Below are positions 29,513-38,213 of a stretch of 64,000 nucleotides of DNA, in pieces. Within the stretch, counting starts at the first letter, position 1. Each line of letters opens with the position of its first letter. Origin of the DNA: Synechococcus sp. PCC 7336 (GTDB lineage: Bacteria > Cyanobacteriota > Cyanobacteriia > Thermostichales > PCC-7336); assembly GCF_000332275.1 (NCBI RefSeq), contig NZ_CM001776.1, forward strand, positions 4,896,008 through 4,960,007, given 5' to 3'. A model generated the notes under the pieces. The model made no database searches and had not been told where the DNA came from. It saw nothing but the letters and a program-made list of their open reading frames with translations. A program made the position numbers and the translations under genes.

Positions 29513-30355
29513 TTAGATCTCTTTCTGACTTTGACTCGTGCCCGCCAAGGTAAGGGTTTGACTCCGGGGGATACAGAGCGGCATATTCGTCGTTGGGTCG
29601 TTCAAGATTGTGCATTGAATGTCAAAAACTTTCTCGATTGATGTCGCATCAATGATGTCTTTTGGATGACCTTGGGCAAGGATTTTACCATTTTTTAAAG
29701 CAACAATCGTATCGGAATAGCGACAAGCTAAATTTAGATCGTGCAAAACCATAACAATCGTCCGATCGCAATTTCGATTGAGATCGTGAAGTAAGTCCAA
29801 CACCTCAATTTGATGGGCCATATCCAAATAAGTTGTCGGTTCGTCTAGCAGCAGTATTGGAGTATCTTGAGCTAAAGCCATCGCAATCCAAGCCCTTTGT
29901 TTTTGGCCGCCCGACAAGCTATCTAAAGGGCGATCGCCTAAGTCTCGCATACGGGTAATCACTAAAGCGCGATTCACCATCTCTTCGTCTTCTTCCGACC
30001 AAGCTTGCAGCCAATTTTGACGGGGGTAACGTCCCAAAGTCACTAATGACTTGACCGAAATTCCCTCGGGGTGAGGAGGAGACTGCGGTAAGATTCCCAA
30101 TTGTTTGGCAACCGTTCGGGTTGAGAGAGTATGAATTGACGTTCCATCGAGATAGACACTACCTTGTTTCGGAGCAAGCAATCGAGATAAACCGCTGAGT
30201 AAAGTGGATTTTCCACAACCGTTTTGGCCAATCAGTGTTGTGATTTGGCCACTCATGATGGACAGGTCGAGATCTTGGAGGATCGGGAATTTCTGATAAG
30301 CTAGAGTAAGCGATCTAGCTTCTAAAACCGGAAATTGAGAGGAGCTTTGACTCAT
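29513..30355 (-). CDS. fecE: Ferric siderophore ABC transporter ATPase
   Basis: A 280-residue ATPase of the FecE/FepC/FhuC class: Walker A GQNGCGKST, Q-loop GILPQSPPHPEG, signature LSGGQKQRAWIA, Walker B ILLLDEPTTYLD and the switch VLHDLNLA. It powers import of ferric siderophore through the two permeases encoded just upstream. Its start overlaps the fecD stop by 4 bp (ATGA), indicating translational coupling. The LptF/G-type gene follows 52 bp later. The gene name is by family, the siderophore is not known. Confidence 0.94.
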   Translation of the reverse strand: MSQSSSQFPVLEARSLTLAYQKFPILQDLDLSIMSGQITTLIGQNGCGKSTLLSGLSRLLAPKQGSVYLDGTSIHTLSTRTVAKQLGILPQSPPHPEGISVKSLVTLGRYPRQNWLQAWSEEDEEMVNRALVITRMRDLGDRPLDSLSGGQKQRAWIAMALAQDTPILLLDEPTTYLDMAHQIEVLDLLHDLNRNCDRTIVMVLHDLNLACRYSDTIVALKNGKILAQGHPKDIIDATSIEKVFDIQCTILNDPTTNMPLCIPRSQTLTLAGTSQSQKEI

Positions 30356-31401
30356 ACTGTTGGACTCTTCACAAGTAGATAGAGGAAGTATGGAACCCCC
30401 AATCCCACAGTCATAATCCCGCAGGGCATCTCCACAGTGGGAAACAGCACGCGACTCAACCCATCGGCAGTCAGAACCAGCAACCCTCCCGTCAATGCCG
30501 CAGTGGGAATTAACTCTAGATGGGAGGGGCCGACTAGGCGACGGGCCAGGTGGGGGGCGAGTAAGCCGACAAATCCAATGGTGCCAGCGGTCGCAACAGA
30601 TGCCCCCGAGAGCGCGGCCGCTGTCACGAGCAAAAGCGTCCGAGAGCGTTGAATGCGCAAACCCAACCCCTTAGCTACCGGCTCGCTCAAGCTGAGGATA
30701 TTTAATTCTGGGGCAAGCGCCAATGTCAGCGGAATAGAAGCAATCAGCCAGGGCAATAGCGCCAAAATGTGATTCCAATTGCGACCGTAGACACTTCCTA
30801 CCAACCAAACTAATGCCAGACTGACTCGGTTGATTCCGCCTAACGCCAACAGCAACGACGTCAGAGCTCCTGCCGCGAGAGACAAGCCAATGCCCACCAG
30901 AATAAGCCTCACAGGAGAACTGTCGCGGCTATCCCAGGCCAGTAGGTAAATGGCGGCAGACATCAGCAGGCTGCCGACAAAGGCCACAATTGGCAGTCCC
31001 CCGACAGGCAGGGTTGGCAGCAAGACGAGTGACAGCACGATCGCAAGGCTCGCACCTGCATTAATCCCAATAATCCCTGGAGCGGCAAGGGGGTTGCGGG
31101 TCAGTCCCTGCAGAATCGTTCCGGCCGTACCCAAACCAATCCCAACGAGAAAGGCCGCCAGCGATCGCGGCAATCTGAGCGAGCGCACGACAAAGAGGTC
31201 GGCAGGGCTGGCACTTTCTAACCCCAAAAGCGCTTTTGCCGCGTCAAGTGGAGGAATCGTTTCCGTTCCCCAAGCGATGCTGAATAGCATTGCAATTGCC
31301 GCTAGCCCAGCTAGGCCGAGGAGTACTGCTGGAGTCCGACGATCGATACGCAGGGAGATCGGCGGTCGATGCCAGCGAATGCCAATCCACGGAGATGCCA
31401 T
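30352..31401 (-). CDS. fecD: Ferric siderophore ABC transporter permease, second subunit
   Basis: A 349-residue FecCD-family permease with about ten membrane segments. It shows LRLPRSLAAFLVG, GLTRNPLAAPGIIG and GFVGLLAPHLARRLVGPSH, the conserved blocks of BtuC/FecD proteins including the ATPase-contact loop. It should pair with the adjacent FecC homologue. Start ATG at 31401 touches the end of fecC, and its 3' end overlaps fecE by 4 bp, so the three genes form one transcription unit. Confidence 0.93.
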   Translation of the reverse strand: MASPWIGIRWHRPPISLRIDRRTPAVLLGLAGLAAIAMLFSIAWGTETIPPLDAAKALLGLESASPADLFVVRSLRLPRSLAAFLVGIGLGTAGTILQGLTRNPLAAPGIIGINAGASLAIVLSLVLLPTLPVGGLPIVAFVGSLLMSAAIYLLAWDSRDSSPVRLILVGIGLSLAAGALTSLLLALGGINRVSLALVWLVGSVYGRNWNHILALLPWLIASIPLTLALAPELNILSLSEPVAKGLGLRIQRSRTLLLVTAAALSGASVATAGTIGFVGLLAPHLARRLVGPSHLELIPTAALTGGLLVLTADGLSRVLFPTVEMPCGIMTVGLGVPYFLYLLVKSPTV

Positions 31402-32435
31402 TACTCAACCTTCCAGCGCACGAGATAGATAAAAAATGGAGCCCCAACAAGCGCCACAATCGTGCCAACGGGCAATTCTCCCGAAGGAACGAGGGTACGA
31501 GCGCCAAGATCGGCCAGCAACAGCAAACTCGAACCGAACAGAGCCGAGTAAATCAATATCCAGCGATAATCAAACTTGATAAACAACCGCACGGCATTCG
31601 GGACCACTAACCCCACAAACCCAATTGGACCCGCGATCGCGACAGCGCTACCAGCTAACAGAGCAACGGTCGCCACTGCTACCCCTTTGACCCGCCCGGT
31701 CGCTTGCCCCAGACTGCGGGCGATATCTTCCCCCAAATTGAGCACCGTAATCGGTTTTCCGAGGGTCAAAGCGATCGCCAAACCCACAGCAATATAAACC
31801 AGGCCCTGCCAGACAGACTGGAAGTCCCGCCCGATCAACGAACCAGCCAGCCAAAACCGAATTTCTTCAAGCGTACGTTGATTGAGCACTAACATCCCCG
31901 AGACAATCGCAGAGAGTAGCGCTGCTAGCGTTGCTCCCGCCAGGGTGAGCTTGAGGGGAGTCATGCTGCGACTGCCCAGGCTAGCCACAGCGTAGACGAC
32001 CGTTGCAGTCAGTCCTGCCCCTGCAAATGCGAACCACACTGCAGTAGAGGGAGAAAGTGCCCCCAGCCACAATGTCGCCCCCACCACCGCTAAAGATGCT
32101 CCTGCATTGACTCCCAATATCCCCGGCGATGCTAGCGGGTTGCGAGTCAGCCCCTGCATAATCCCCCCCGCAACTGCCAGTGCTGCCCCTACGGCTGCTC
32201 CCACTAGCGAGCGGGGTAACCGCACGGTGCGAATGATGAGATGCTCTCGCACGGCGGGATCGAAATGCAGGAAGGCGTCAAAGATCGTTGCGGGGGAAAT
32301 ATCCGCTGCTCCCCAGCTCAGGCTGGCGATCGCGCACAACAGGAACAGGCCGAGGCTGAGGCCGAGGCCAATGGCAAGCTGCAAATCCAAAACAGATGGT
32401 GGCGCTGCTCGCAGGGATGGCAATCTTTTAGGCAC
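31401..32435 (-). CDS. fecC: Ferric siderophore ABC transporter permease, first subunit
   Basis: A 344-residue FecCD-family permease with RTVRLPRSLVGAAVG, GLTRNPLASPGILGVNAG and GFVGLVVPNAVRLF. It begins with GTG at 32435 behind an AGGAG ribosome binding site and is the first gene of the fecC-fecD-fecE run. The substrate-binding protein that should feed it is encoded at 8694-9746 rather than here. The 180-bp spacer to tonB upstream contains TTGAGAATC on the minus strand, at most a weak Fur-like sequence. Confidence 0.93.
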   Translation of the reverse strand: MPKRLPSLRAAPPSVLDLQLAIGLGLSLGLFLLCAIASLSWGAADISPATIFDAFLHFDPAVREHLIIRTVRLPRSLVGAAVGAALAVAGGIMQGLTRNPLASPGILGVNAGASLAVVGATLWLGALSPSTAVWFAFAGAGLTATVVYAVASLGSRSMTPLKLTLAGATLAALLSAIVSGMLVLNQRTLEEIRFWLAGSLIGRDFQSVWQGLVYIAVGLAIALTLGKPITVLNLGEDIARSLGQATGRVKGVAVATVALLAGSAVAIAGPIGFVGLVVPNAVRLFIKFDYRWILIYSALFGSSLLLLADLGARTLVPSGELPVGTIVALVGAPFFIYLVRWKVE

Positions 32436-32615
32436 TCAACACTCTCCTCAATCGCGATGTAGGACTGCGATGAGCCCCACTCAAAGTCGATCCCGCTGAT
32501 GAAGCCCTTCTGAGTTGGCCCATCCTCGATCGCAACGCCTGGAATTGAACTGTTACTATAGCGACTATATGCAATACTCGCTTTTACAAATCAAAAAGAT
32601 TCTCAAGAACTAGCA

Positions 32616-33533
32616 TCAGTTTAGATTGAAGCGAATGGGTTGGACAACCCAAGATTCGATCGGAGTATCGCCCCGCTTGGCCGGAGCAAAGCGCCAGCGT
32701 CGAACGGCATCGAGAGCCGCCTCATCAAAGGGGCTGTAGCCACTCGATCGTGCAATGAGTACATCTGCAACTTTTCCGTCTGCCGTTACTCTTGCCCTCA
32801 CCAAGACAACCCCCTCCCGTCCCTGGCGTCGGGCCTCGCTGGGATAGTCTGGGGGAACCAACGCACTCCTCAGCGGACGAGCTAAGACTTCGGGTTCGAC
32901 AGGTGGAGGAGGCAGTGCCGCAACGGGAGTTGGAGCTGGTTCTGGGGCAACTGTCGGAGCCGGTGGCGGCTCGGGTGAAGCCACCGGGGCCGATGGCTCG
33001 GCGTCCTGTTGAAATGCATCGGCAAGCGGGGTAAATCGAGGCACCGGAACGGGTGGGGGAGCTTGAGTCACTGGCTCGGGCAATGGCTCGGGAATCGAGC
33101 TTGCTTCGGGAACTGGAGGTGGTGGCCCGGGCGTTGGAGGTGGAGGGGCCTGGGTGGCTGGCTCGGGTGCTGGAGGTGGTGGTTCGGGTGCTGGAGGTGG
33201 TGGTTCGGGCACTGGAGGCGGCTCGGGCTCAGCCTCCTCTGGCTCCGCCGGTCTGGGGACTGGCTCGATCTCGATGAATTCAAAGGAAATCAATTCTTCT
33301 AATTCTGCTGGGGTCGGGGGAGGAGCCTGTTGGATAGCCCAAAGCAGCGTCAGTAACCCGACATGCAGGACGAGCGAGCCCAAAGTGCAAGGCAGTATTA
33401 ATTTCAGCACGCGTTGCTCGGCTTGTTGTCGAGCAGCGATCGTAATTCCAAGGCTATAGGAATCCCGGTCTAACTCAGGAACATCCTCTACCTGCTCGAT
33501 CGTCGTCGTTTTATCAATACTTTGAGATGGCAT
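32616..33533 (-). CDS. tonB: TonB family energy transducer
   Basis: About 305 residues. A cytoplasmic N-terminal stretch of ~50 residues precedes one membrane anchor (~54-75, LVLHVGLLTLLWAI). A long spacer (~80-220) is very rich in Pro, Glu and Val with PEPPPPAPEP repeats. The C-terminal TonB domain (~225-305) has DYPSEARRQGREG and VRRWRFAPAKRGDTPIE. It couples the inner-membrane proton gradient to outer-membrane receptors. ExbB and ExbD are not in the window. The ATG at 33533 has a CAGGG site upstream; an ATG at 33548 is an alternative. It is co-directional with fecCDE, 180 bp upstream, and belongs functionally with the receptor at 23.2 kb. Confidence 0.92.
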   Translation of the reverse strand: MPSQSIDKTTTIEQVEDVPELDRDSYSLGITIAARQQAEQRVLKLILPCTLGSLVLHVGLLTLLWAIQQAPPPTPAELEELISFEFIEIEPVPRPAEPEEAEPEPPPVPEPPPPAPEPPPPAPEPATQAPPPPTPGPPPPVPEASSIPEPLPEPVTQAPPPVPVPRFTPLADAFQQDAEPSAPVASPEPPPAPTVAPEPAPTPVAALPPPPVEPEVLARPLRSALVPPDYPSEARRQGREGVVLVRARVTADGKVADVLIARSSGYSPFDEAALDAVRRWRFAPAKRGDTPIESWVVQPIRFNLN

Positions 33534-33642
33534 GGGAAACCCTGACATCAACGTCGCTAAAAGCCGCCTGCGCCGAAGTATGCGGCAAGCGCTCGGGAAA
33601 AAGCTTCTTAAGAATTATTTTGAATAAGCTCTTTAACAGTAA

Positions 33643-33685
33643 CAGACGGGACCGCGATCGCTCGCATCGATCGCGGTCCCGTCTG
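33643..33685 (-). terminator. Perfect 18-bp hairpin between the ferredoxin-like gene and tonB
   Basis: CAGACGGGACCGCGATCG and its exact reverse complement flank a 7-nt loop. It lies 20 bp past the end of the sucrase/ferredoxin-like gene and ~110 bp before tonB. It is most likely the terminator of that gene, separating it from tonB. Confidence 0.75.
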
Positions 33686-33704
33686 GAAGGATTCGCACGG
33701 TTAA

Positions 33705-34820
33705 CTAAGCCCGGTCTCTAGAATCGCTTCCTGCCAGAGGTTCGGTGTCAGACAAAATACTGACTCGATATTGTGGTAAGACAACGCGTTCGTCTGTATC
33801 GGAGCGCGCCATAGTCGCGACCTGTCCGCAGACCTCTATGCGAGCGCGGCACGATTCAGCTTTCCCATCGGGGCGGTTGTAGTCGAGCCGAACCTCTGCC
33901 TGACGGGCTGCCATCGCCAGTGCATCTCTCCCATTGAGGGCTCGCCGTCCGGGTACAATCCTCAATGCCTGCCAAAGGAATGCCCGCAAACCCGACAAAT
34001 TGGGCTGTACCACCCGCGCCGATCTCCGATAGGACAACCAATCCCAACCCGTTTGCATCCACAATTCGCTTTCCAGCAACTGGCCGAACTTGTGAGTTCC
34101 CGCCCAGCCCCGATAGAACGGCTTGAGGATTTGGCATTCTCCTTGGCGCTCGACCAAAGTCTCTAACACCTCCTCTAACCGATCGGAATTGAGATGCCCC
34201 CAACAGTGCCCTGAGGGAAAATCCATCAAAGTGGGCGCAAAGCGATGGCCGCCGAAATGACTGCTTTGCCAGACGCGCAGGCGATCGAGGTGATTGTACT
34301 TGCGATACAGCAAGCGAAATAGAGGAGTGCCATAGCGACCGCAAGCCAGATCGTGGCGGGTATGAGTACAAACAAATAGGTCGCGCATCCCTTTGCCAGC
34401 CTTCTGACAATAGTGCTGAAAGGGCGATCGCGCCTGAGGATTGCTGAGAATACTGCGAACCAGCGATACTACCTCAGTTTCTGGGAGTAGATATTCCGAG
34501 CGGTTGAATTCTGCAAACGGACCCTCTGGGCGATAGTAGTGCAACACCCGCACGCGATCGGGATTGTAGTCATTCCGATCGGAGGAGATCGCGACCAGGC
34601 GCAGCCGCTGACCCCGACGGATGGCGATCGCTTTGGGCAACTGCTCTAAAGGGGCAAGCAGGGGGCGAGCTGCCCACAGTTGGCGAGGGCGGGGTTGGGG
34701 AAGGGCGATCGCTATCCAATGGTCGAGCGAGCCAGCCGTCCCGATAGGAGTTTCACCGCTTGCTTGGGAAACCGCCGAACAGTAGCGGCAATCGCGGGTC
34801 GATAGACTGTCAGATCTCAC
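33705..34820 (-). CDS. Sucrase/ferredoxin-like family protein (thioredoxin-fold Fe-S type)
   Basis: A 371-residue protein with a GTG start at 34820 behind AGGGAAG. An N-terminal CRYCS, a central FVCTHTRHDLACGRYG and HFGGHRFAPTLMDFPSGH with GHCWGHL match the Suc_Fer-like family, whose members have a thioredoxin-like fold and are thought to bind a [2Fe-2S] cluster. The cysteines at CTH..ACG fit that role. Substrate and partner are unknown. It precedes tonB on the same strand but is isolated from it by a perfect hairpin. Its presence beside iron genes may be chance. Confidence 0.8.
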   Translation of the reverse strand: MRSDSLSTRDCRYCSAVSQASGETPIGTAGSLDHWIAIALPQPRPRQLWAARPLLAPLEQLPKAIAIRRGQRLRLVAISSDRNDYNPDRVRVLHYYRPEGPFAEFNRSEYLLPETEVVSLVRSILSNPQARSPFQHYCQKAGKGMRDLFVCTHTRHDLACGRYGTPLFRLLYRKYNHLDRLRVWQSSHFGGHRFAPTLMDFPSGHCWGHLNSDRLEEVLETLVERQGECQILKPFYRGWAGTHKFGQLLESELWMQTGWDWLSYRRSARVVQPNLSGLRAFLWQALRIVPGRRALNGRDALAMAARQAEVRLDYNRPDGKAESCRARIEVCGQVATMARSDTDERVVLPQYRVSILSDTEPLAGSDSRDRA

Positions 34821-34999
34821 AGCAGGCTTCCCTAGAGAGACTAAAATGACTGAACGCGAAGATGGGTTGTGTTGTCTCTATGATGAGTTGCGGCCAAGAA
34901 CCGCCCACCCCCAAGTGATTGCGGGAGACTGAAGATAGTCACCCTACAGGAGGCTAGTGTAACCAATTACTCATTCTCTTCATCTAAATCCCATGACCG

Positions 35000-35094
35000 G
35001 ATTAGGGGGGGCTAATGCAGCGAACCACAGCGCTAGTGAAAGGGTCTAATAGACACATTCTCAAAACTACGGGTCTCTGCTCAGACGGGGTTTA
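35000..35094. repeat. MITE-like repeat, copy 6 (half element, reverse orientation)
   Basis: About 95 bp. Only the left end of the element is present, inverted, ending in GACGGGGTTTA at 35094. It lies in the 334-bp spacer between the ferredoxin-like and carrier genes. The rest of that spacer (34821-34999) shows nothing recognisable. Confidence 0.78.
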
Positions 35095-35154
35095 ATTGAG
35101 CGATCCGTCTCAATTTCGATTATCGTGCAATAGCATTGCTCCTTCGACTCACCC

Positions 35155-36651
35155 ATGTCCAGCTCGAAATCTCCCGATCTCGAACCCCCTCTGCCCGCCA
35201 GCGAGCCGGAGCGAGGCCCCACCATTACCCTGCCGGTCATGTTCCGGTTGGGCTTGTTTCAAATGGGTTTGGGCACGATGTCCCTGCTGACGCTGGGGGT
35301 GCTCAATCGGATCATGATTGACGAGCTTAAGGTGACCGCCTTCATTGCTGCGGGGGCGATCGCCATGTATCAGTTTGTCTCCCCTGCGCGGTTGTGGTTC
35401 GGCCAACTCTCAGATACCAAACCCATTCTGGGCTACCACCGCACCAGCTACGTCTGGATTGGAGCTGCTATCTTTACCAGCATTTCGTTTGTGGCACTGC
35501 AGGTGATTTGGCGCTTGGGAGAAAGTCTGCAGACCTCGGGCTGGAGCCCAATCAGCTATACCTGGGCTGCAATCTTGGCCGCAGTCTTTGCGGTTTACGG
35601 ACTGGCCCTCAGCGCCAGTTCCACCCCATTTGCGGCTCTACTAGTGGATGTATCGGACGAAGCCAATCGCTCCAAGTTGGTCAGCATTGTCTGGTCGATG
35701 CTGATGGTGGGAATTGTGATTGGGGCTAATATCAGCTCGACCATTCTCAATACCCCCGAGATCTGCGGCAGCGATATTCTCAACTTCAATCCCGCCCTCA
35801 ACGCCCGCGTTGCCGACATCCCACAACTGCAGCAATCCGTCAATCCTTTATTTGTCATCGTGCCTGCCGCAGTCTTCGGGCTCTGCTGTCTGGCCACGGC
35901 GGGCGTAGAGAAAAAGTACTCCCGCTTTCACCAGCGATCGCGCGATTCTGGAGCCAGTCTTCGCGAAGACAAAATTGGCTTCGGCCGAGCCATCAAAATC
36001 CTCACCGCCAGCCGCCAAACGGGCCTGTTTTTCAGCTTTTTGCTGGTCATGACCATCAGCTTATTTATGCAGGATGCCGTGTTGGAACCTTACGGCGGCG
36101 AAGTCTTTGGTCTCTGCCTCGCGGATACCACTCTGCTCAATGCCTTTTTTGGGGTCGGTACCTTGCTCGGAATCGCCGGAACCGGCTTTTTGATTGTGCC
36201 CCGCCTGGGCAAACGGGGTACGACTCGGTTGGGTTGTATTGCCGCCGCCATTTGTTTTGGCCTGTTGATTCTGTCTGGTTTTAGTGGCAGTGCCAACTTT
36301 TTGCGGGGCTCTTTAGTGCTGTTTGGCCTGTCCTCCGGCATTCTCACGGCGGGGGCGATTGGTTTAATGCTGGATTTAACAGCGGCGGCAACAGCGGGCA
36401 CATTTATTGGAGCTTGGGGACTAGCTCAGGCGATGGCAAGGGGGTTGTCCACTGTCTTTGGCGGCGGCATTTTAGATTTGGGCCGACATCTATTTGAAAT
36501 CCCACTTCTGGCCTACAGCAGTGTGTTTGGGGTTCAAGCCCTAGGCATCATCACAGCACTCCTATTGTTGCGTCGAGTCAATATCAAAGAGTTTCAGGAC
36601 AATACCAAACAGGCGATCGCCGCCGTACTCAGCAGCGAAATTGAGGATTGA
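35155..36651 (+). CDS. PucC/BCD-type MFS carrier
   Basis: A 498-residue protein with about 12 membrane segments and the PucC-family pattern: LPVMFRLGLFQMGLG near residue 25, LWFGQLSDTKP between the first helices, and LVDVSDEANRSKLVSIVWSM in the middle. PucC relatives in phototrophs are linked to chlorophyll or bacteriochlorophyll delivery during assembly of light-harvesting complexes, and cyanobacteria carry several. The exact substrate here is unknown. Its stop codon lies within the opening bases of the rodA frame, so the two genes are probably co-transcribed, a pairing of photosynthesis and cell-wall functions. Confidence 0.88.
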   Translation: MSSSKSPDLEPPLPASEPERGPTITLPVMFRLGLFQMGLGTMSLLTLGVLNRIMIDELKVTAFIAAGAIAMYQFVSPARLWFGQLSDTKPILGYHRTSYVWIGAAIFTSISFVALQVIWRLGESLQTSGWSPISYTWAAILAAVFAVYGLALSASSTPFAALLVDVSDEANRSKLVSIVWSMLMVGIVIGANISSTILNTPEICGSDILNFNPALNARVADIPQLQQSVNPLFVIVPAAVFGLCCLATAGVEKKYSRFHQRSRDSGASLREDKIGFGRAIKILTASRQTGLFFSFLLVMTISLFMQDAVLEPYGGEVFGLCLADTTLLNAFFGVGTLLGIAGTGFLIVPRLGKRGTTRLGCIAAAICFGLLILSGFSGSANFLRGSLVLFGLSSGILTAGAIGLMLDLTAAATAGTFIGAWGLAQAMARGLSTVFGGGILDLGRHLFEIPLLAYSSVFGVQALGIITALLLLRRVNIKEFQDNTKQAIAAVLSSEIED

Positions 36652-36656
36652 GCCCC

Positions 36657-37940
36657 ATGATGTCCTTCCTAGGCAGTCGCCATTGGCTGAATTGGAAACA
36701 GTGGCGTAAAGATTGGAAAGACTTTGACGGCATTTTGCTGCTGACGGTAATGGCCCTCAATGCCATCGGCATCTTGGCCATTTACAGCACTCGGCAAGAC
36801 AGTTCCTTTTGGTTGCAGCAGGCCATCATGTCCTGCCTCTGTCTGGTCCTAGCGTTATTTGTGGCGCGGATTGACTATCAGATTTGGCTGAAATGGCATT
36901 GGTTTGTCTACGGGATTTGCGTTGCTCTACTGGTGGCTGTGATTTTTGTCGGCGTAACGGGGGGAGGGGCAGCTCGGTGGATTAATCTTGTCGGTTTTAA
37001 GGTGCAGCCCTCGGAGTTTGCCAAGCTGAGTGTCATTTTGACGGCAGCGGCAGTGCTGCATCGCTGGCCGATTAGGTACTTCAGTCAAATTGGCTTAGTG
37101 GCTTTGGCGATCGCCCCCCCCTGGCTGCTCATCTTCTTGCAGCCGGATTTGGGCACAGCTCTGATCTTTATCGCCATTGCGATCGGGATGTTGTATTGGG
37201 GGGGGGCTCGGTTCAGTTGGCTGCTGCTACTGAGCTCTCCCGCGATCGCCGCTATTTTCTACGGCATCTATGCCAATACCGAGGCGAAGTGGATGCTGTG
37301 GGGGTGGCTGGGTTGGGTCGCACTGGTATGCGTTTTGGCTGCTTGGCACTTGCCTTGGCGTCGATTTGGCGCGTTTGCGTTTACCGTGCTCAATCTTTTG
37401 GCAGGGGTATTGGGCCAAATTGCTTGGGGAATTCTCAAGCCCTATCAGCGGCAGCGCCTACTCATTTTTATGGACCCCAGCCAAGATCCGTTAGGGGCAG
37501 GCTATCACCTGATTCAATCGAGAATTGCCATTGGCGCGGGTGGGCTGTGGGGACGCGGGATCGCGCAAGGCACCCAAACTCAGTTAGATTTTATCCCCGA
37601 ACAGCATACAGACTTTATTTTTGCAGCGATCGGCGAAGAGCTGGGATTTATCGGGGCGATCGCCGTATTGAGCTTGATTTGGATCGTCTGTTTTCGCTTG
37701 ATTTTGATTGCCCAAAACGCTAAAGACGATTTCGGCGCGCTGGTGGCGATCGGTGTTTTTAGCATGATCCTGTTTCAGTCAATGGTCAATATCGGCATGA
37801 CCATCGGCTTGATGCCCATTACCGGCTTGCCGCTGCCGTTTGTCAGTTATGGGCGATCGGCCCTATTGACCAACTACCTGGCGTTAGGCATTGTCGAATC
37901 GATCGCCAAGCACCGACAGCGCTCGTCTTTTTTTACCTAA
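36657..37940 (+). CDS. rodA: Rod shape-determining SEDS protein
   Basis: About 427 residues with ten membrane segments. SEDS-family blocks are present: LQPDLGTALIFIAIAI, YHLIQSRIAIGAGGLWGRG, QHTDFIFAAIGEELGF and LMPITGLPLPFVSYG. RodA polymerises peptidoglycan glycan strands with a class B PBP during elongation. The QTQLDFIPEQHTDFIFA form fits RodA better than FtsW. The ATG at 36657 or 36660 is likely; a TTG at 36648 would overlap the previous stop codon. A truncated MITE copy begins 12 bp after the stop. Confidence 0.92.
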   Translation: MMSFLGSRHWLNWKQWRKDWKDFDGILLLTVMALNAIGILAIYSTRQDSSFWLQQAIMSCLCLVLALFVARIDYQIWLKWHWFVYGICVALLVAVIFVGVTGGGAARWINLVGFKVQPSEFAKLSVILTAAAVLHRWPIRYFSQIGLVALAIAPPWLLIFLQPDLGTALIFIAIAIGMLYWGGARFSWLLLLSSPAIAAIFYGIYANTEAKWMLWGWLGWVALVCVLAAWHLPWRRFGAFAFTVLNLLAGVLGQIAWGILKPYQRQRLLIFMDPSQDPLGAGYHLIQSRIAIGAGGLWGRGIAQGTQTQLDFIPEQHTDFIFAAIGEELGFIGAIAVLSLIWIVCFRLILIAQNAKDDFGALVAIGVFSMILFQSMVNIGMTIGLMPITGLPLPFVSYGRSALLTNYLALGIVESIAKHRQRSSFFT

Positions 37941-37951
37941 AGGTTTTTACC

Positions 37952-38166
37952 TAACCTCATCCATATTGAGATCTGGAGTTTATAGGCATTGCACTCGGCC
38001 CCCTAAATCCCCCACCAGTGGGGGACTTGTGAGAATCTGTTGGCTTCGATCTACAGCTTTAATAGCTGCGATTCGCCGGTTCGTCTTCCCCATCTCCAAA
38101 ACCCAAGCTAGCGCTGTCGCCAAGTCCCCCAGAATGGGGGATTTAGGGGGCGAATGCAGTGGTTAA
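37952..38166. repeat. MITE-like repeat, copy 7 (reverse orientation, truncated)
   Basis: About 215 bp in reverse orientation. The right end (TAACCTCATCCATATTGAG) and both inner arms are present; the left terminus is missing after GAATGCAGTGGTTAA. It separates rodA from the next gene. Confidence 0.83.
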
Positions 38167-38213
38167 CTGTGTCTGTATATATTACATTCAGGTTATTTGG
38201 GTAAGACATTTTG

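Noticed and set aside
32585-32610. Fur box upstream of fecC
   Set aside because: TTGAGAATC followed by T-rich sequence matches only part of the consensus.
33009-33459. Gly/Trp- and Gly/Ser-rich plus-strand frames opposite tonB
   Set aside because: They are the antisense of the Pro-rich TonB spacer.
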